Assembly (NCBI GenBank): GCA_025357875.1
Contig: JANYLK010000041.1
Location: 1 to 38,051, forward strand
Direction: 5' to 3'
Length of the DNA stretch: 38,051 nt
Origin: Granulicella sp.
Lineage (GTDB): Bacteria; Acidobacteriota; Terriglobia; Terriglobales; Acidobacteriaceae
Shown: piece after piece, positions 17,024 through 24,771 of the stretch
Numbering within the stretch: the first letter of the stretch is position 1
Layout: the number at the start of each line of letters is the position of its first letter
Program-made: the position numbers and the translations under genes
The notes under the pieces: model-generated
What the model saw: only the letters and a program-made list of their open reading frames with translations
Told to the model about the DNA's origin: nothing
Databases searched by the model: none

Positions 17024-18355
17024 GTGAAACCATTCAGACCGACCGGCCTCCCGACCAAACCATTGTCCGCTAACAAATCATCACGGCCACCCCGACGCCG
17101 CTGGCGAATCGCCTGGCTGCTCGCCGTCGGCGTTCTGGTCAATTACTTCGATCGCGTCAACCTTTCGGTCTCACAGGCCGCTCTCAATACTACGTTTGGA
17201 ATCTCGACCATAACCTTCGGATACCTCTCCGGCGCCTACAACTGGACCTATGCAATTTGCCAGTTACCCATCGGAGTTCTCCTCGATCGCTTCGGAATCC
17301 GTCGCATCGGCCGCATCAGCACATTTATTTGGAGCGTCGCCTCGTTCGGAGCAGCAATCACATCTGGTATCGGAGGATTCTTCGGCGCGAGATTCCTCCT
17401 CGGAGTCGGCGAGGCTCCTACATTTCCTGCGAACGCAAAGGCTATCGGACACTGGTTTCCGCCAAGTGAAAGGAGTTCCGCCACATCCCTCAACGACGCC
17501 GCCGCGAAGTTCGCCTCCGCGATCGGTGTACCCCTGATCGGAATCATTCTCCTGAAAGTGGGATGGCGCTGGAGCTTTGCCACAACCGGCTTCATCAGCT
17601 TTGCCTACTTCCTCTTGTTTTCGCGAATGTACCGTGATCCGCAGGATGACCCGCACTTAAGCGACGCCGAACGGAGGCACATTGCGGAGCACATTGAACC
17701 GGATCCCGACTCAATCCAGCCGCCCCCCGCATCTCTCGGCTTTCTGCTCCGCCAGCGCAAGGTACTTGGTCTCGCCATCGGCTTCGGATCCTACAACTAC
17801 GTCTTCTATTTATTGCTCACTTGGCTTCCCACCTATCTCTCCACCGCACTCCATATAGATCTGCTGCATTCGTTTCTCTACACCGGGGTCCCCTGGCTCT
17901 TCGCCACCGCAACCGACCTGATGGGAGGATGGCTCGCGGATTACCTCATCCAGCGCGGATACGATCCTAGTCGTGTACGCAAAACGTTCATCATCTGCGG
18001 AACTGCATTCGGCCTTGGCATCCTGGGCGCGGTCAACGCCCACACCGCCACGCGCGCTCTCATCTGGATCAGCATTTCAATTGGCGGGCTGGCGGCAGCG
18101 GCTCCGGTAGGATGGTCCATCCCATCGATGATCGCGCCGCGCGGAAGCGTCGGTACGGTTGGCGGCATCGTGAATTTCTCCAATCAAATATCTGCCATCA
18201 CCGCATCGATCGTGACGGGTTACATCGTATCCATCACACATTCCTACGCCTGGGCCTTTGGAATATCCGCAATCTACCTCGTCGTCGGAATAGCCAGCTA
18301 CATCTTCCTACTGGGCCGAATCGAGCAAATCCCCCACCAGCCAATCCCCGCATAG
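17024..18355 (+). CDS. MFS transporter, anion:cation symporter (hexuronate/aldarate) type
   Basis: A 443-residue inner-membrane protein with about twelve transmembrane segments, expected to import an organic anion together with protons. After a basic N-terminus (SSRPPRRRWRIAW) the first segment ends in the family signature NYFDRVNLSVSQAAL; further marks are GVLLDRFGIRR (MFS loop 2-3), GARFLLGVGEAPTFPANAKAIGHWFP (ACS signature), a polar central loop and the second-half LADYLIQRGYDPSRVRK. The ACS branch includes ExuT and GudP, and the neighbouring lyase and esterase make galacturonate or an oligogalacturonide the best guess for substrate. The start is a GTG with no well-spaced ribosome binding site; the true start might lie a few codons later. 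It begins 82 bases after the tRNA-Ala CCA. Confidence 0.85.
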   Translation: MKPFRPTGLPTKPLSANKSSRPPRRRWRIAWLLAVGVLVNYFDRVNLSVSQAALNTTFGISTITFGYLSGAYNWTYAICQLPIGVLLDRFGIRRIGRISTFIWSVASFGAAITSGIGGFFGARFLLGVGEAPTFPANAKAIGHWFPPSERSSATSLNDAAAKFASAIGVPLIGIILLKVGWRWSFATTGFISFAYFLLFSRMYRDPQDDPHLSDAERRHIAEHIEPDPDSIQPPPASLGFLLRQRKVLGLAIGFGSYNYVFYLLLTWLPTYLSTALHIDLLHSFLYTGVPWLFATATDLMGGWLADYLIQRGYDPSRVRKTFIICGTAFGLGILGAVNAHTATRALIWISISIGGLAAAAPVGWSIPSMIAPRGSVGTVGGIVNFSNQISAITASIVTGYIVSITHSYAWAFGISAIYLVVGIASYIFLLGRIEQIPHQPIPA

Positions 18356-18540
18356 CCCTCCCCGCTCGCTCATTGATCGAAGGCTCGGGCTGTTCAGAGT
18401 CATCCGCACCGAAGATTGCGGGAAAGTCTGAACTTGGTGAAAACCCGCAATGCGGGAGGTTCGCCATGCGGTATAAATCCCCATGCTATGCAGAGTCAGT
18501 CGCCGCTTTGTTTATTTGCTGATGCTCACCGCAGACTCTC

Positions 18541-18884
18541 CGCTACAAGGATTTGAATTTTGTTAAGGGCCTTCTAGGGACTGTCGAAGACGGGACAACG
18601 AATCGCGGGGACACCACCACAAAAACCGAGCCTCTCCCGCCCCTGCAAATTAGCGGCCTCGCGGTCAACCGCCTACGCGTCACCAATAGCCATCGCGCCG
18701 AAAATGGGGACGTGAAGAGGTGGTCGGATGAAACGTGATACTCGCTCGATCTCGAAGAAATCATTCGCATCGGCAATGAGGAAGACGGTACACGGCTCTA
18801 ATGGATATTCGGCGCGACGATCCAGATCCTCAACTGTTCTACCCACCCGATGGATACGAGATTAAGCTAAAAGCTCAACAATGA
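18541..18884 (+). pseudogene. Frameshifted remnant of a conserved secreted acidobacterial protein (C-terminal part)
   Basis: Two frames together give the C-terminal end of a protein. Frame one (from about 18541) reads LLGTVEDGTTNRGDTTTK, ends at a TGA (18736-18738), then continues YSLDLEEIIRIGNEEDGTRL to a TAA. Frame two takes over as TALMDIRRDDPDPQLFYPPD and ends at 18884. From memory this order (LGT.TI.G..A.GTR.T then WYSPDL then DPR...T.L.NI.R.EPDPSLF.P..Y) is that of a protein type common in Acidobacteria. The 5' half and start are absent, and at least one stop and one frameshift interrupt it. The resemblance is my recollection and has not been tested by a search. Confidence 0.5.
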
Positions 18885-19229
18885 CCTTGCGGATAAGGTT
18901 TAATGGGAACTCGGATTAGCCGAATCATCGCTCCCGCAAAGTCTGGTTTTCGGCACGTTGGAACTCTAGTCCATTGCGGTGCGAAGTTTCCGATCCGTCG
19001 TTTCAAATGCCTCAGAGACGAAAGTCAAGACCCTCTTGGTTTAAAGTCACAGTTCAAGTGCAGCGAATATATCGAAACGGCCGCGCGTTCGGACCTTGCC
19101 CTGTGGTGGCAGGATTTGCCTTAGGCGAAAGCTGTCAACCCCCTAAAATGTGGAAATCCGGACAAGAACGCACAAACCAATCCTCTTCCGCCTTCAAAAT
19201 AGTTGGCGTAACAGTTTGGGTCAATTCCA
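18885..19229. other. Gene-free stretch
   Basis: No reading frame here shows coding character and no RNA gene was recognised. The stretch 18356-18540 before the remnant is likewise empty, apart from repeated TGCGGG/CCCGCA pieces near 18415-18455 that can pair. Confidence 0.4.
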
Positions 19230-19235
19230 TATAAT
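19230..19235 (+). promoter_or_regulatory. -10 element for the Cys/His protein gene
   Basis: A perfect TATAAT is followed by a leader of about 85 bases to the start codon at 19327. No convincing -35 stands 16-18 bases upstream, so an activator may be needed. Confidence 0.4.
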
Positions 19236-19259
19236 TAAGGTAGTTGGATCAGTAATAAA

Positions 19260-19297
19260 GGCCGCAAGCCACCCTGCACGGGGAAGAGCTGGCGGCC
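19260..19297 (+). ncRNA. Structured 5' leader element (candidate cis-acting RNA)
   Basis: GGCCG (19260-19264) pairs with CGGCC (19293-19297); after a four-base bulge CCA pairs with TGG, and CCC pairs with GGG around the loop TGCAC. The element sits between the -10 and the ribosome binding site of the next gene, 18 bases before AAAGG. I do not recognise it as a known riboswitch class; a protein-binding leader is possible. Confidence 0.35.
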
Positions 19298-19326
19298 CTT
19301 CCTCTTTAAGCAACGAAAGGGACTCC

Positions 19327-19641
19327 ATGAAGACCAGAATCTCCAAGTATCCACTCTGCCGCTACACTAAAACCAACGGCCTCCTCTGCCAATCCCCGGC
19401 GATTGGCCCCAGCGCTTACTGCCACTTCCACAAGAAGCTGGGCCGCACCCAGGTCTCCTATGTTGGCTCCGGTCCAGGTCTCACCGAAAATCTGCTCTAT
19501 CCCTTGCGCAACGCACAGTCCGTTCAGCAGGCCTTGTCGATGGTTCTTTCCGGCCTTATGAGTGGTCGACTCCCCACCGCCCAGGCCGGCAAAATGCTCT
19601 ACGCGCTCGAAATCGCCAGTAAGAACTTACGCAATCCATAA
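19327..19641 (+). CDS. Small Cys/His protein of an acidobacterial family, function unknown
   Basis: A 104-residue protein starting at the ATG at 19327, with AAAGG six bases upstream; the frame is open upstream but non-coding in character. The N-terminal third holds a probable zinc site, C...LLCQSPAIGPSAYCHFHKK, i.e. Cys, Cys and C-x-F-H spaced like a small treble-clef or zinc-ribbon knuckle. The rest is a helical region (NAQSVQQALSMVLSGLMSG and AGKMLYALEIASKNL). Proteins with this CxxxxxxG..CxSPA...CxxH layout are, as I recall, frequent and often multi-copy in Acidobacteria, but none has a known role to my knowledge. A possible nucleic-acid-binding protein; it stands alone behind its own promoter and structured leader. 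Confidence 0.75.
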   Translation: MKTRISKYPLCRYTKTNGLLCQSPAIGPSAYCHFHKKLGRTQVSYVGSGPGLTENLLYPLRNAQSVQQALSMVLSGLMSGRLPTAQAGKMLYALEIASKNLRNP

Positions 19642-19743
19642 AGAATGAGTAATTTAGCCGTAAACCCAATGGATGGCATATGTTGGAGATACCCTCTCCC
19701 CCTAAGCCGCTCAAATCAAGTGACTTACTGCCAAGATAGAACT

Positions 19744-19764
19744 GGGGGGAGGGGGGGGGCCTCC
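19744..19764 (+). repeat. G-rich tract (G6-A-G9) ending in CCTCC
   Basis: A run of six G, one A and nine G followed by CCTCC lies 13 bases beyond the SDR stop codon at 19777, between convergent genes. GGAGG...CCTCC can form a short hairpin. It may vary in length by slippage but lies in no gene. Confidence 0.6.
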
Positions 19765-19776
19765 TTAGTGGGGACG

Positions 19777-20589
19777 TCAGGAACGCCGCGAACCACCGGT
19801 AGTCGGATCTACCGTGGCCCTCATCGCTCCGGTGGAGATTCCGCCGTCCACCAGCAGAGTCTGACCCGTGATGTAACGGCTAGCCTCCGACGCAAGGAAG
19901 ACGACCGGCCCTTCGAGGTCGCGAGGCTCGCCCGGACGCTTTACGGGGATACGGTCCACGAGATATTTCACCCACTCCTCGTTTTGGTACAGCACATCGT
20001 TCTGAGCTGTCCGAAACCATCCGGGAGCAAGGCAATTCACGGTGATTCCGAACCTGCCCCAGTCGTCTGCCAGGCTCATCGTCAGTTGCCGCACACCGCC
20101 GCGACTCGCCCCGTATGGCGCAAGTCCCGCATATCCGAAAACACTGGTGACGGAACCAATATTGACGATGCGACCGTATTGATGTGGAACCATGCGGCGA
20201 GCGATCTGCTGCGCGACAAAGAAACTTCCACGCAGGTTTGTATCGAGAATCAGGTTCCAGTCGTCCCACGTCACGTCGAGCGCCGGCTTGCGCACGTTGC
20301 AACCCGCGTTGTTAACCAGAATGTGAATCTGTCCGCACGCTGACTCAGCCTCCGCAGCCATGCGTTCGATGCTCGACTGGTCGCGCACATCCAGCTCGAG
20401 AGCAGTAGCCGTGCGGCCCAGCGATTCTATCTCGGCCACAAACGAATATAGATCTTCACGCTTCCTACTGGTCAGGATGAGGTCCGCACCAGCCCGCGCC
20501 AACGCCCGAGCGAACACCTGTCCCAGTCCGCGGCTTGCACCGGTAACGATCGCAGTCTGCCCGCTGAGATCGAAGGAAGCTTCAATCAT
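19777..20589 (-). CDS. SDR-family oxidoreductase (gluconate 5-dehydrogenase-like)
   Basis: A 270-residue classical short-chain dehydrogenase, expected to reduce or oxidise a keto sugar acid with NAD(P)(H). Start is the ATG at 20589, whose ATGA overlaps the stop of the upstream zinc dehydrogenase. Seen: cofactor motif TGASRGLG (residues 16-23), NNAG (93-96), catalytic S146 and Y159, and the C-terminal GQTLLVDGG. Oddly the YxxxK motif reads Y159-G-A-S-R163: the catalytic Lys position is Arg (codon CGC at 20101-20103). The C-terminal APGWFRTAQNDVL and RIPVKRPGEP regions resemble gluconate 5-dehydrogenases (IdnO-like). The coupled pair recalls IdnD/IdnO, where an MDR enzyme oxidises and an SDR re-reduces a sugar acid. 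Activity with Arg in place of Lys is uncertain. Confidence 0.85.
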   Translation of the reverse strand: MIEASFDLSGQTAIVTGASRGLGQVFARALARAGADLILTSRKREDLYSFVAEIESLGRTATALELDVRDQSSIERMAAEAESACGQIHILVNNAGCNVRKPALDVTWDDWNLILDTNLRGSFFVAQQIARRMVPHQYGRIVNIGSVTSVFGYAGLAPYGASRGGVRQLTMSLADDWGRFGITVNCLAPGWFRTAQNDVLYQNEEWVKYLVDRIPVKRPGEPRDLEGPVVFLASEASRYITGQTLLVDGGISTGAMRATVDPTTGGSRRS

Positions 20590-21638
20590 GCGTTTTGCCC
20601 GCGATCTCTTGGATCGAGGATGACTTTCATCAGATTCGGTTCGCGAGAGTGAAGCCGTTCGAACCACATCGGCCCATCGCTCAACGGCGCAATAGCCGAG
20701 ATGAGAGGAGCAACCTTGATCCGACCGCTTGAGACCAACTCCATCGCCTCCGGATATTCTCCCGCGGAGGAGCACGAACCCTGCAGTCGAATCTGCCGAG
20801 TCACTACTTTTTGCAGCGGCATCGAGACCTGCGAGGCGATGTTGCCAATCAGCGTCACGGTGCCTCCTTTGCGCACGCATTCGATTGCTGTCGCCACAGT
20901 CTCATCGCGCCCAACCGCTTCAAGTACGAGGTCGACGCCGTGTCCATCCGTCAGGCGCAGAATCTCGCTGATCAAAGCAGCCTCGGAAGCGTGGAGCGTT
21001 AATTCCGCTCCAAGAGTCGCCGCCATCGCCAGTCGCGTCGCGTCTACATCCGCGACAAAGACCCGAGCGCAACCCGCCACAAGAGCCGCCTGCAGAACCA
21101 GCAATCCAATCATTCCAGCGCCAATCACAAGCGCCGTCTCGCCGCCGCCGACTTCGGAGAGTTTGACAGCGTGTAAAGCGACCGACACAGCTTCAAGCAT
21201 GGCCGCATCAGCGAAGGACAGGGAATTGGGCAAACGATACAAGATGTACTCGGGAACAGCAATGTACTCGGCAAACGCGCCCGCTCGACGATACTCGGCG
21301 CAGGAAACACCGACCACTTGGCGATCTTCGCAAAGATTAATCTCGCCCCGGAGACAAAAACCACACTTGGCGCAGTAAACAGTGGAGTCGAAGGTGACGC
21401 GATCGCCCAATGAGACAGACCGAACATCGGTTCCCACCGCCGCGACAATTCCGGCGGCTTCGTGGCCCATCACGATGGGAGGGATGCGCCGGCCGGAGCT
21501 TCCGTCGTAGCCGTGAACGTCACTGCCGCAGATGCCACACGCTGCAACCTGGACGAGAACTTCGCCGGCCCCGCATGATGGCACCGGCATATTCTGACAG
21601 GTGAGACGTCGGTATTCGGATAAAACTAAAGCGTTCAT
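20586..21638 (-). CDS. Zinc-dependent alcohol/sorbitol-type dehydrogenase (MDR family)
   Basis: A 350-residue medium-chain dehydrogenase with both zinc sites: catalytic (CGICGSDVHGYDG, then GHEAAGIV) and structural with four Cys (CAKCGFCLRGEINLC). The Rossmann motif VIGAGMIGLLVLQAA follows, then an acidic residue (ADVDATR) that suggests NAD as cofactor. It resembles the sorbitol/L-idonate/L-threonine/galactitol-phosphate dehydrogenase branch. The gene starts 72 bases after the PrsT-like gene on the same strand and overlaps the SDR gene by four bases, so it may be the fourth gene of the exosortase transcript. A metabolic dehydrogenase in that place is unusual. Substrate unknown; a sugar alcohol or sugar acid is likely. 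Confidence 0.87.
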   Translation of the reverse strand: MNALVLSEYRRLTCQNMPVPSCGAGEVLVQVAACGICGSDVHGYDGSSGRRIPPIVMGHEAAGIVAAVGTDVRSVSLGDRVTFDSTVYCAKCGFCLRGEINLCEDRQVVGVSCAEYRRAGAFAEYIAVPEYILYRLPNSLSFADAAMLEAVSVALHAVKLSEVGGGETALVIGAGMIGLLVLQAALVAGCARVFVADVDATRLAMAATLGAELTLHASEAALISEILRLTDGHGVDLVLEAVGRDETVATAIECVRKGGTVTLIGNIASQVSMPLQKVVTRQIRLQGSCSSAGEYPEAMELVSSGRIKVAPLISAIAPLSDGPMWFERLHSREPNLMKVILDPRDRGQNA

Positions 21639-21710
21639 ACTTATATGCCCCGCTGTCAGCGCACGGCCTAAGCTCGTTTTACCTCTGACGAGCAGATGCT
21701 AAACATAGGG

Positions 21711-24005
21711 TCAGCCGAGCTTGTCCAACTCTGCACTGGCATCCTTGCCGACTTTACTGGTTGGTTCAAGCGCTATCGCCCGTTTAAGGTGGGGCGTGGC
21801 ATTCGTCTTGTCATTCATCTTGACGTAGGTCATCCCGAGATGGAAATGCATCGCAGCATTGTCAGGAGCCTCTTTCAAAGAGGACTCCAAGAGGTCTCGC
21901 GCGGCATCGTAGTTCCCCTTGTTGTAGTAGACCCACGCAAGCGTGTCGGCTGTCTGAGCCGAGTCCGGCATTCCGCGCCGTGCTGTTTGAGCCATCGTAA
22001 GTGCTACGTCTAGATTGTCGCCGCTCTCGACCATCAGGTAAGCGAGATTGTTCGACGCAACTGCGTTGGATGAGTCAATTTGGAGGGTTTTCTTATACTC
22101 CTCCATGGCTTTCGGATAGTCTCCCTTACCCTCTTCGAGCGAACCAAGGATATTCGTCGCTTTGGTGTCGTTTGGGTGAGAGGATACCCACTTCTGCCAC
22201 ATGGCGATCGCGGGATCTGTATTCCCCGTCGCCACTTCCGCCTGAGTGTATATTTGCAGCGCCTCCACGTTTGCGGGAGACAATTGGAGCGCCTTTTCCG
22301 AACTATCCAACGCGCTCTTATAATCCTTGCCCTCCATTTGCAACTCGGCGAGCTGGATGTAGAAGGCGCCATTTTCGGGGACCTTGGCAATCTGTGCCTG
22401 GACGCGCGCAAGAGCCTTTGCGGGTTGCTTCGCCTGTACGTCGTACGCAAGCAGGAGGCCTAATGCGCGGGCCGAGTTAGGATCCTTTTCAAGAGCTGTC
22501 TGCAGCAATGTCTTAGCTTCCGGAATTTTGCCTTGTGCAATGCGAACCTGGGCTAGTTCAAGGTATGCGATCGACGCCTCAGGGCTATGCTTCAACACGG
22601 TCTGAAAATCGGCTTCCGCCTTGTCGTACTCTTTGCGCGTCATCTCGGCCATTCCACGCCAAATGTAAGCAGTTAGAAAGTCGGGGTGTAATTGAATTGT
22701 CTTGTTTGCCACCTCCGTCAGAGTGTTCGCATCATTACGTCCGGTCGCGATCCGCGCCAGGCCGCTGGCAGCTTCGATATTGCCGGGGTTGAGCTTATCA
22801 GACTGCCGCAAACTGCTGTCGGCAGTTGCTGTATCTCCCTTGGCCATCGCGATCTTGGCTAGCAAGAGTTGAACTTGTCCATTGTTCGGGTTATCTTTTG
22901 CCGATTTCTTCATCAAGGTGTAGGCGTCGTCAATTTTTCCGGTGTTTGCCATCAACATCGCATTCAGCATCTCCACCTGGGGATTTCCGGCATCGGTCTT
23001 GGCCAGCTGGGCTGCGACCGGGGTGACTTTGTCATACTTCCTCTCGTCGAAGAGAATTCGAGCATAGTTGAGCTTGACCCCAAAGTTCTTAGGGTATTTG
23101 GAGTTCAGCGCGGCGAACGACGATTCCGCGCGGTCTGCCTGTCCCGTGCTGCCGTAGAACTCAGCAAGCAACTCGGCCGCCGCTGGGTTGTCTGGCATGT
23201 CCGCGATTGCCTGGATAAGAGTTTGTTCCCCCTTATTCTTGTCCCCTGCATGGATGTAGAGCGCGGCGAGCGCCTGACGTGGTTTCAGTTCTGTGGGGGC
23301 GACTGCAATCGCAGCGGATAGCTCTTGCGCAGCAGGCTGAAGCTCTCCCTTCCTTTCCAGCAAGGAGGCTAACAGCAGATGTGGAGTAGCGCTCTTTGTG
23401 TCCAGTGATGCGGCTTTGCGTAACTCCTGCTCAGCCTGGACCTCATTTGCTGGGTCGGCAAGTTCCAATATTGCTAGAGCACTGTGAAATGAGGGCCGGT
23501 TCGGGTCAAGTTCCATGGCCTTTTGCAGATTTTTCATCGCTTCCGCAGGATCGTGGTTCCTTTCGGCTATTCCCGCAAGCAGCGCGTAGCCATCTGCATT
23601 CTTTGGATCTTTTGCAAGAATGGCCTGGGCCTGGGATAGCGCTCGGTCGGGTGCGCCGCCTGCAAGGAGCAAATTTCCGAGCGTGGTTCGGGCCTCGAGA
23701 TTGTTTGGATCAAGATCTATCGCCTTCAACAGTTCGCCGTATGCTGGCATCAGGCTGTTCAGTTTCAGATAGGTCTTTGCCAGTTCGAAGTGCGCGGCCG
23801 CGTAGTTGTGATCGAGCTTCAACGCATTGGAGAACTGGATTGCTGCCTCTTTGTGTTTGCCGCTGGCTTCATAGCGCTTTCCACTCTCAAGAAACTTCTG
23901 CTTACGAACGTTTGGATCGCGGCTGCAGCCGACCGTGAAAGCGAGTACGAGCGACATCATCATTGCAACGGCGCGGGCGAACTTCACTTGGCGTGGTTCG
24001 AACAT
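21711..24005 (-). CDS. prsT: PrsT-like TPR-repeat lipoprotein of the PEP-CTERM system
   Basis: A 764-residue lipoprotein made almost wholly of tetratricopeptide repeats, about twenty in all, with typical blocks such as AAAHFELAKTYLKLN, ALSQAQAILAKDPKNADGYAL and SNAVASNNLAYLMVESG. The N-terminus has a hydrophobic segment and C27 in LAFTVGCSRD as the lipid-modified Cys; Thr at -3 is less usual than Leu. The start at 24005 has GAGGA eight bases upstream. TIGR02917-type PrsT proteins accompany exosortase loci and are thought to act at the envelope in polymer assembly or export; this one is shorter than the usual roughly 900 residues. It follows epsI by 103 bases and precedes the zinc dehydrogenase by 72. 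Confidence 0.85.
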   Translation of the reverse strand: MFEPRQVKFARAVAMMMSLVLAFTVGCSRDPNVRKQKFLESGKRYEASGKHKEAAIQFSNALKLDHNYAAAHFELAKTYLKLNSLMPAYGELLKAIDLDPNNLEARTTLGNLLLAGGAPDRALSQAQAILAKDPKNADGYALLAGIAERNHDPAEAMKNLQKAMELDPNRPSFHSALAILELADPANEVQAEQELRKAASLDTKSATPHLLLASLLERKGELQPAAQELSAAIAVAPTELKPRQALAALYIHAGDKNKGEQTLIQAIADMPDNPAAAELLAEFYGSTGQADRAESSFAALNSKYPKNFGVKLNYARILFDERKYDKVTPVAAQLAKTDAGNPQVEMLNAMLMANTGKIDDAYTLMKKSAKDNPNNGQVQLLLAKIAMAKGDTATADSSLRQSDKLNPGNIEAASGLARIATGRNDANTLTEVANKTIQLHPDFLTAYIWRGMAEMTRKEYDKAEADFQTVLKHSPEASIAYLELAQVRIAQGKIPEAKTLLQTALEKDPNSARALGLLLAYDVQAKQPAKALARVQAQIAKVPENGAFYIQLAELQMEGKDYKSALDSSEKALQLSPANVEALQIYTQAEVATGNTDPAIAMWQKWVSSHPNDTKATNILGSLEEGKGDYPKAMEEYKKTLQIDSSNAVASNNLAYLMVESGDNLDVALTMAQTARRGMPDSAQTADTLAWVYYNKGNYDAARDLLESSLKEAPDNAAMHFHLGMTYVKMNDKTNATPHLKRAIALEPTSKVGKDASAELDKLG

Positions 24006-24108
24006 TGACGAATTCCTCTTCTTGATATTCTTATCTTCTTGTCGTTCTGGTTTCTCTTTACGGTGTGGGCCAATGCCAGTGTTAATGAATTACCTAACCT
24101 TTTTGACC

Positions 24109-24771
24109 TTAGTTGGGGATATATGTTGGCAGCAAGGGCGTAAGCTCCCTGGCAAAGTTTACTGCCCGATCGCGGGCCTTTGCGCGGTCCTCACCGGGGG
24201 CCAGTGGAGTCATAATACGAACCAAAGCCGCGTCGGTGCGACCATAGCGGATAGAGTCCGCTAACGTGTAGATCTTAGCCTTGTAGTCGCTGGCAACGCT
24301 GTCGCCATGGACTTGGTACCAATACAACGCCTCTTCGGTTGCCGTTCCATTCGTAATCAGGTACTCGCCAACCGTATATTCTTTTGCGGTCGAGTCAGTA
24401 AACTTGGTGATTCCGGACGACTGGAATGTCCATCCGGCTCCGGGAAGACAGTTCTGCGGGGAATGGATTGACTGCCCAGTTCGCTGGGTGGGGAAGTAGG
24501 CGATGTAGAGACCTATCTGAGCACTCTCGCCGGGCGCCGGAGCCGAGACAATGCGCGGTGTGTACACTCTGTTGAGGAAATCGCCCTTACCTAAAATCGC
24601 CAATGCTTCGTCGTCAATTGGGACATCGACGGCTGTGAGCGTCCCCAAAACCTGAGGCAATTCACTAAGTGGGCGGCTAGGCGGAACTCGATCCACATCG
24701 CCGCGCACGTGCAACACTAAAGCCGTAAAACTCATCAGTGCAACGACGACCCACAGTCGTAGAGATCTCAC
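24109..24771 (-). CDS. epsI: EpsI-family protein (DUF3485) of the exosortase locus
   Basis: A 220-residue exported or membrane-anchored protein with the EpsI signature IGLYIAYFPTQRTGQSIHSPQNCLPGAGW. Start is the GTG at 24771: it overlaps the exosortase stop as GTGA and has AGGAG six bases upstream; longer starts lie inside the exosortase gene. One N-terminal hydrophobic segment (LWVVVALMSFTALVLHVRG) anchors it. EpsI is needed with the exosortase for methanolan-type exopolysaccharide in Methylobacillus, and in many genomes it is fused to the C-terminus of exosortase; here the two are separate but translationally coupled. Its biochemical role is not known. Confidence 0.9.
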   Translation of the reverse strand: MRSLRLWVVVALMSFTALVLHVRGDVDRVPPSRPLSELPQVLGTLTAVDVPIDDEALAILGKGDFLNRVYTPRIVSAPAPGESAQIGLYIAYFPTQRTGQSIHSPQNCLPGAGWTFQSSGITKFTDSTAKEYTVGEYLITNGTATEEALYWYQVHGDSVASDYKAKIYTLADSIRYGRTDAALVRIMTPLAPGEDRAKARDRAVNFARELTPLLPTYIPN

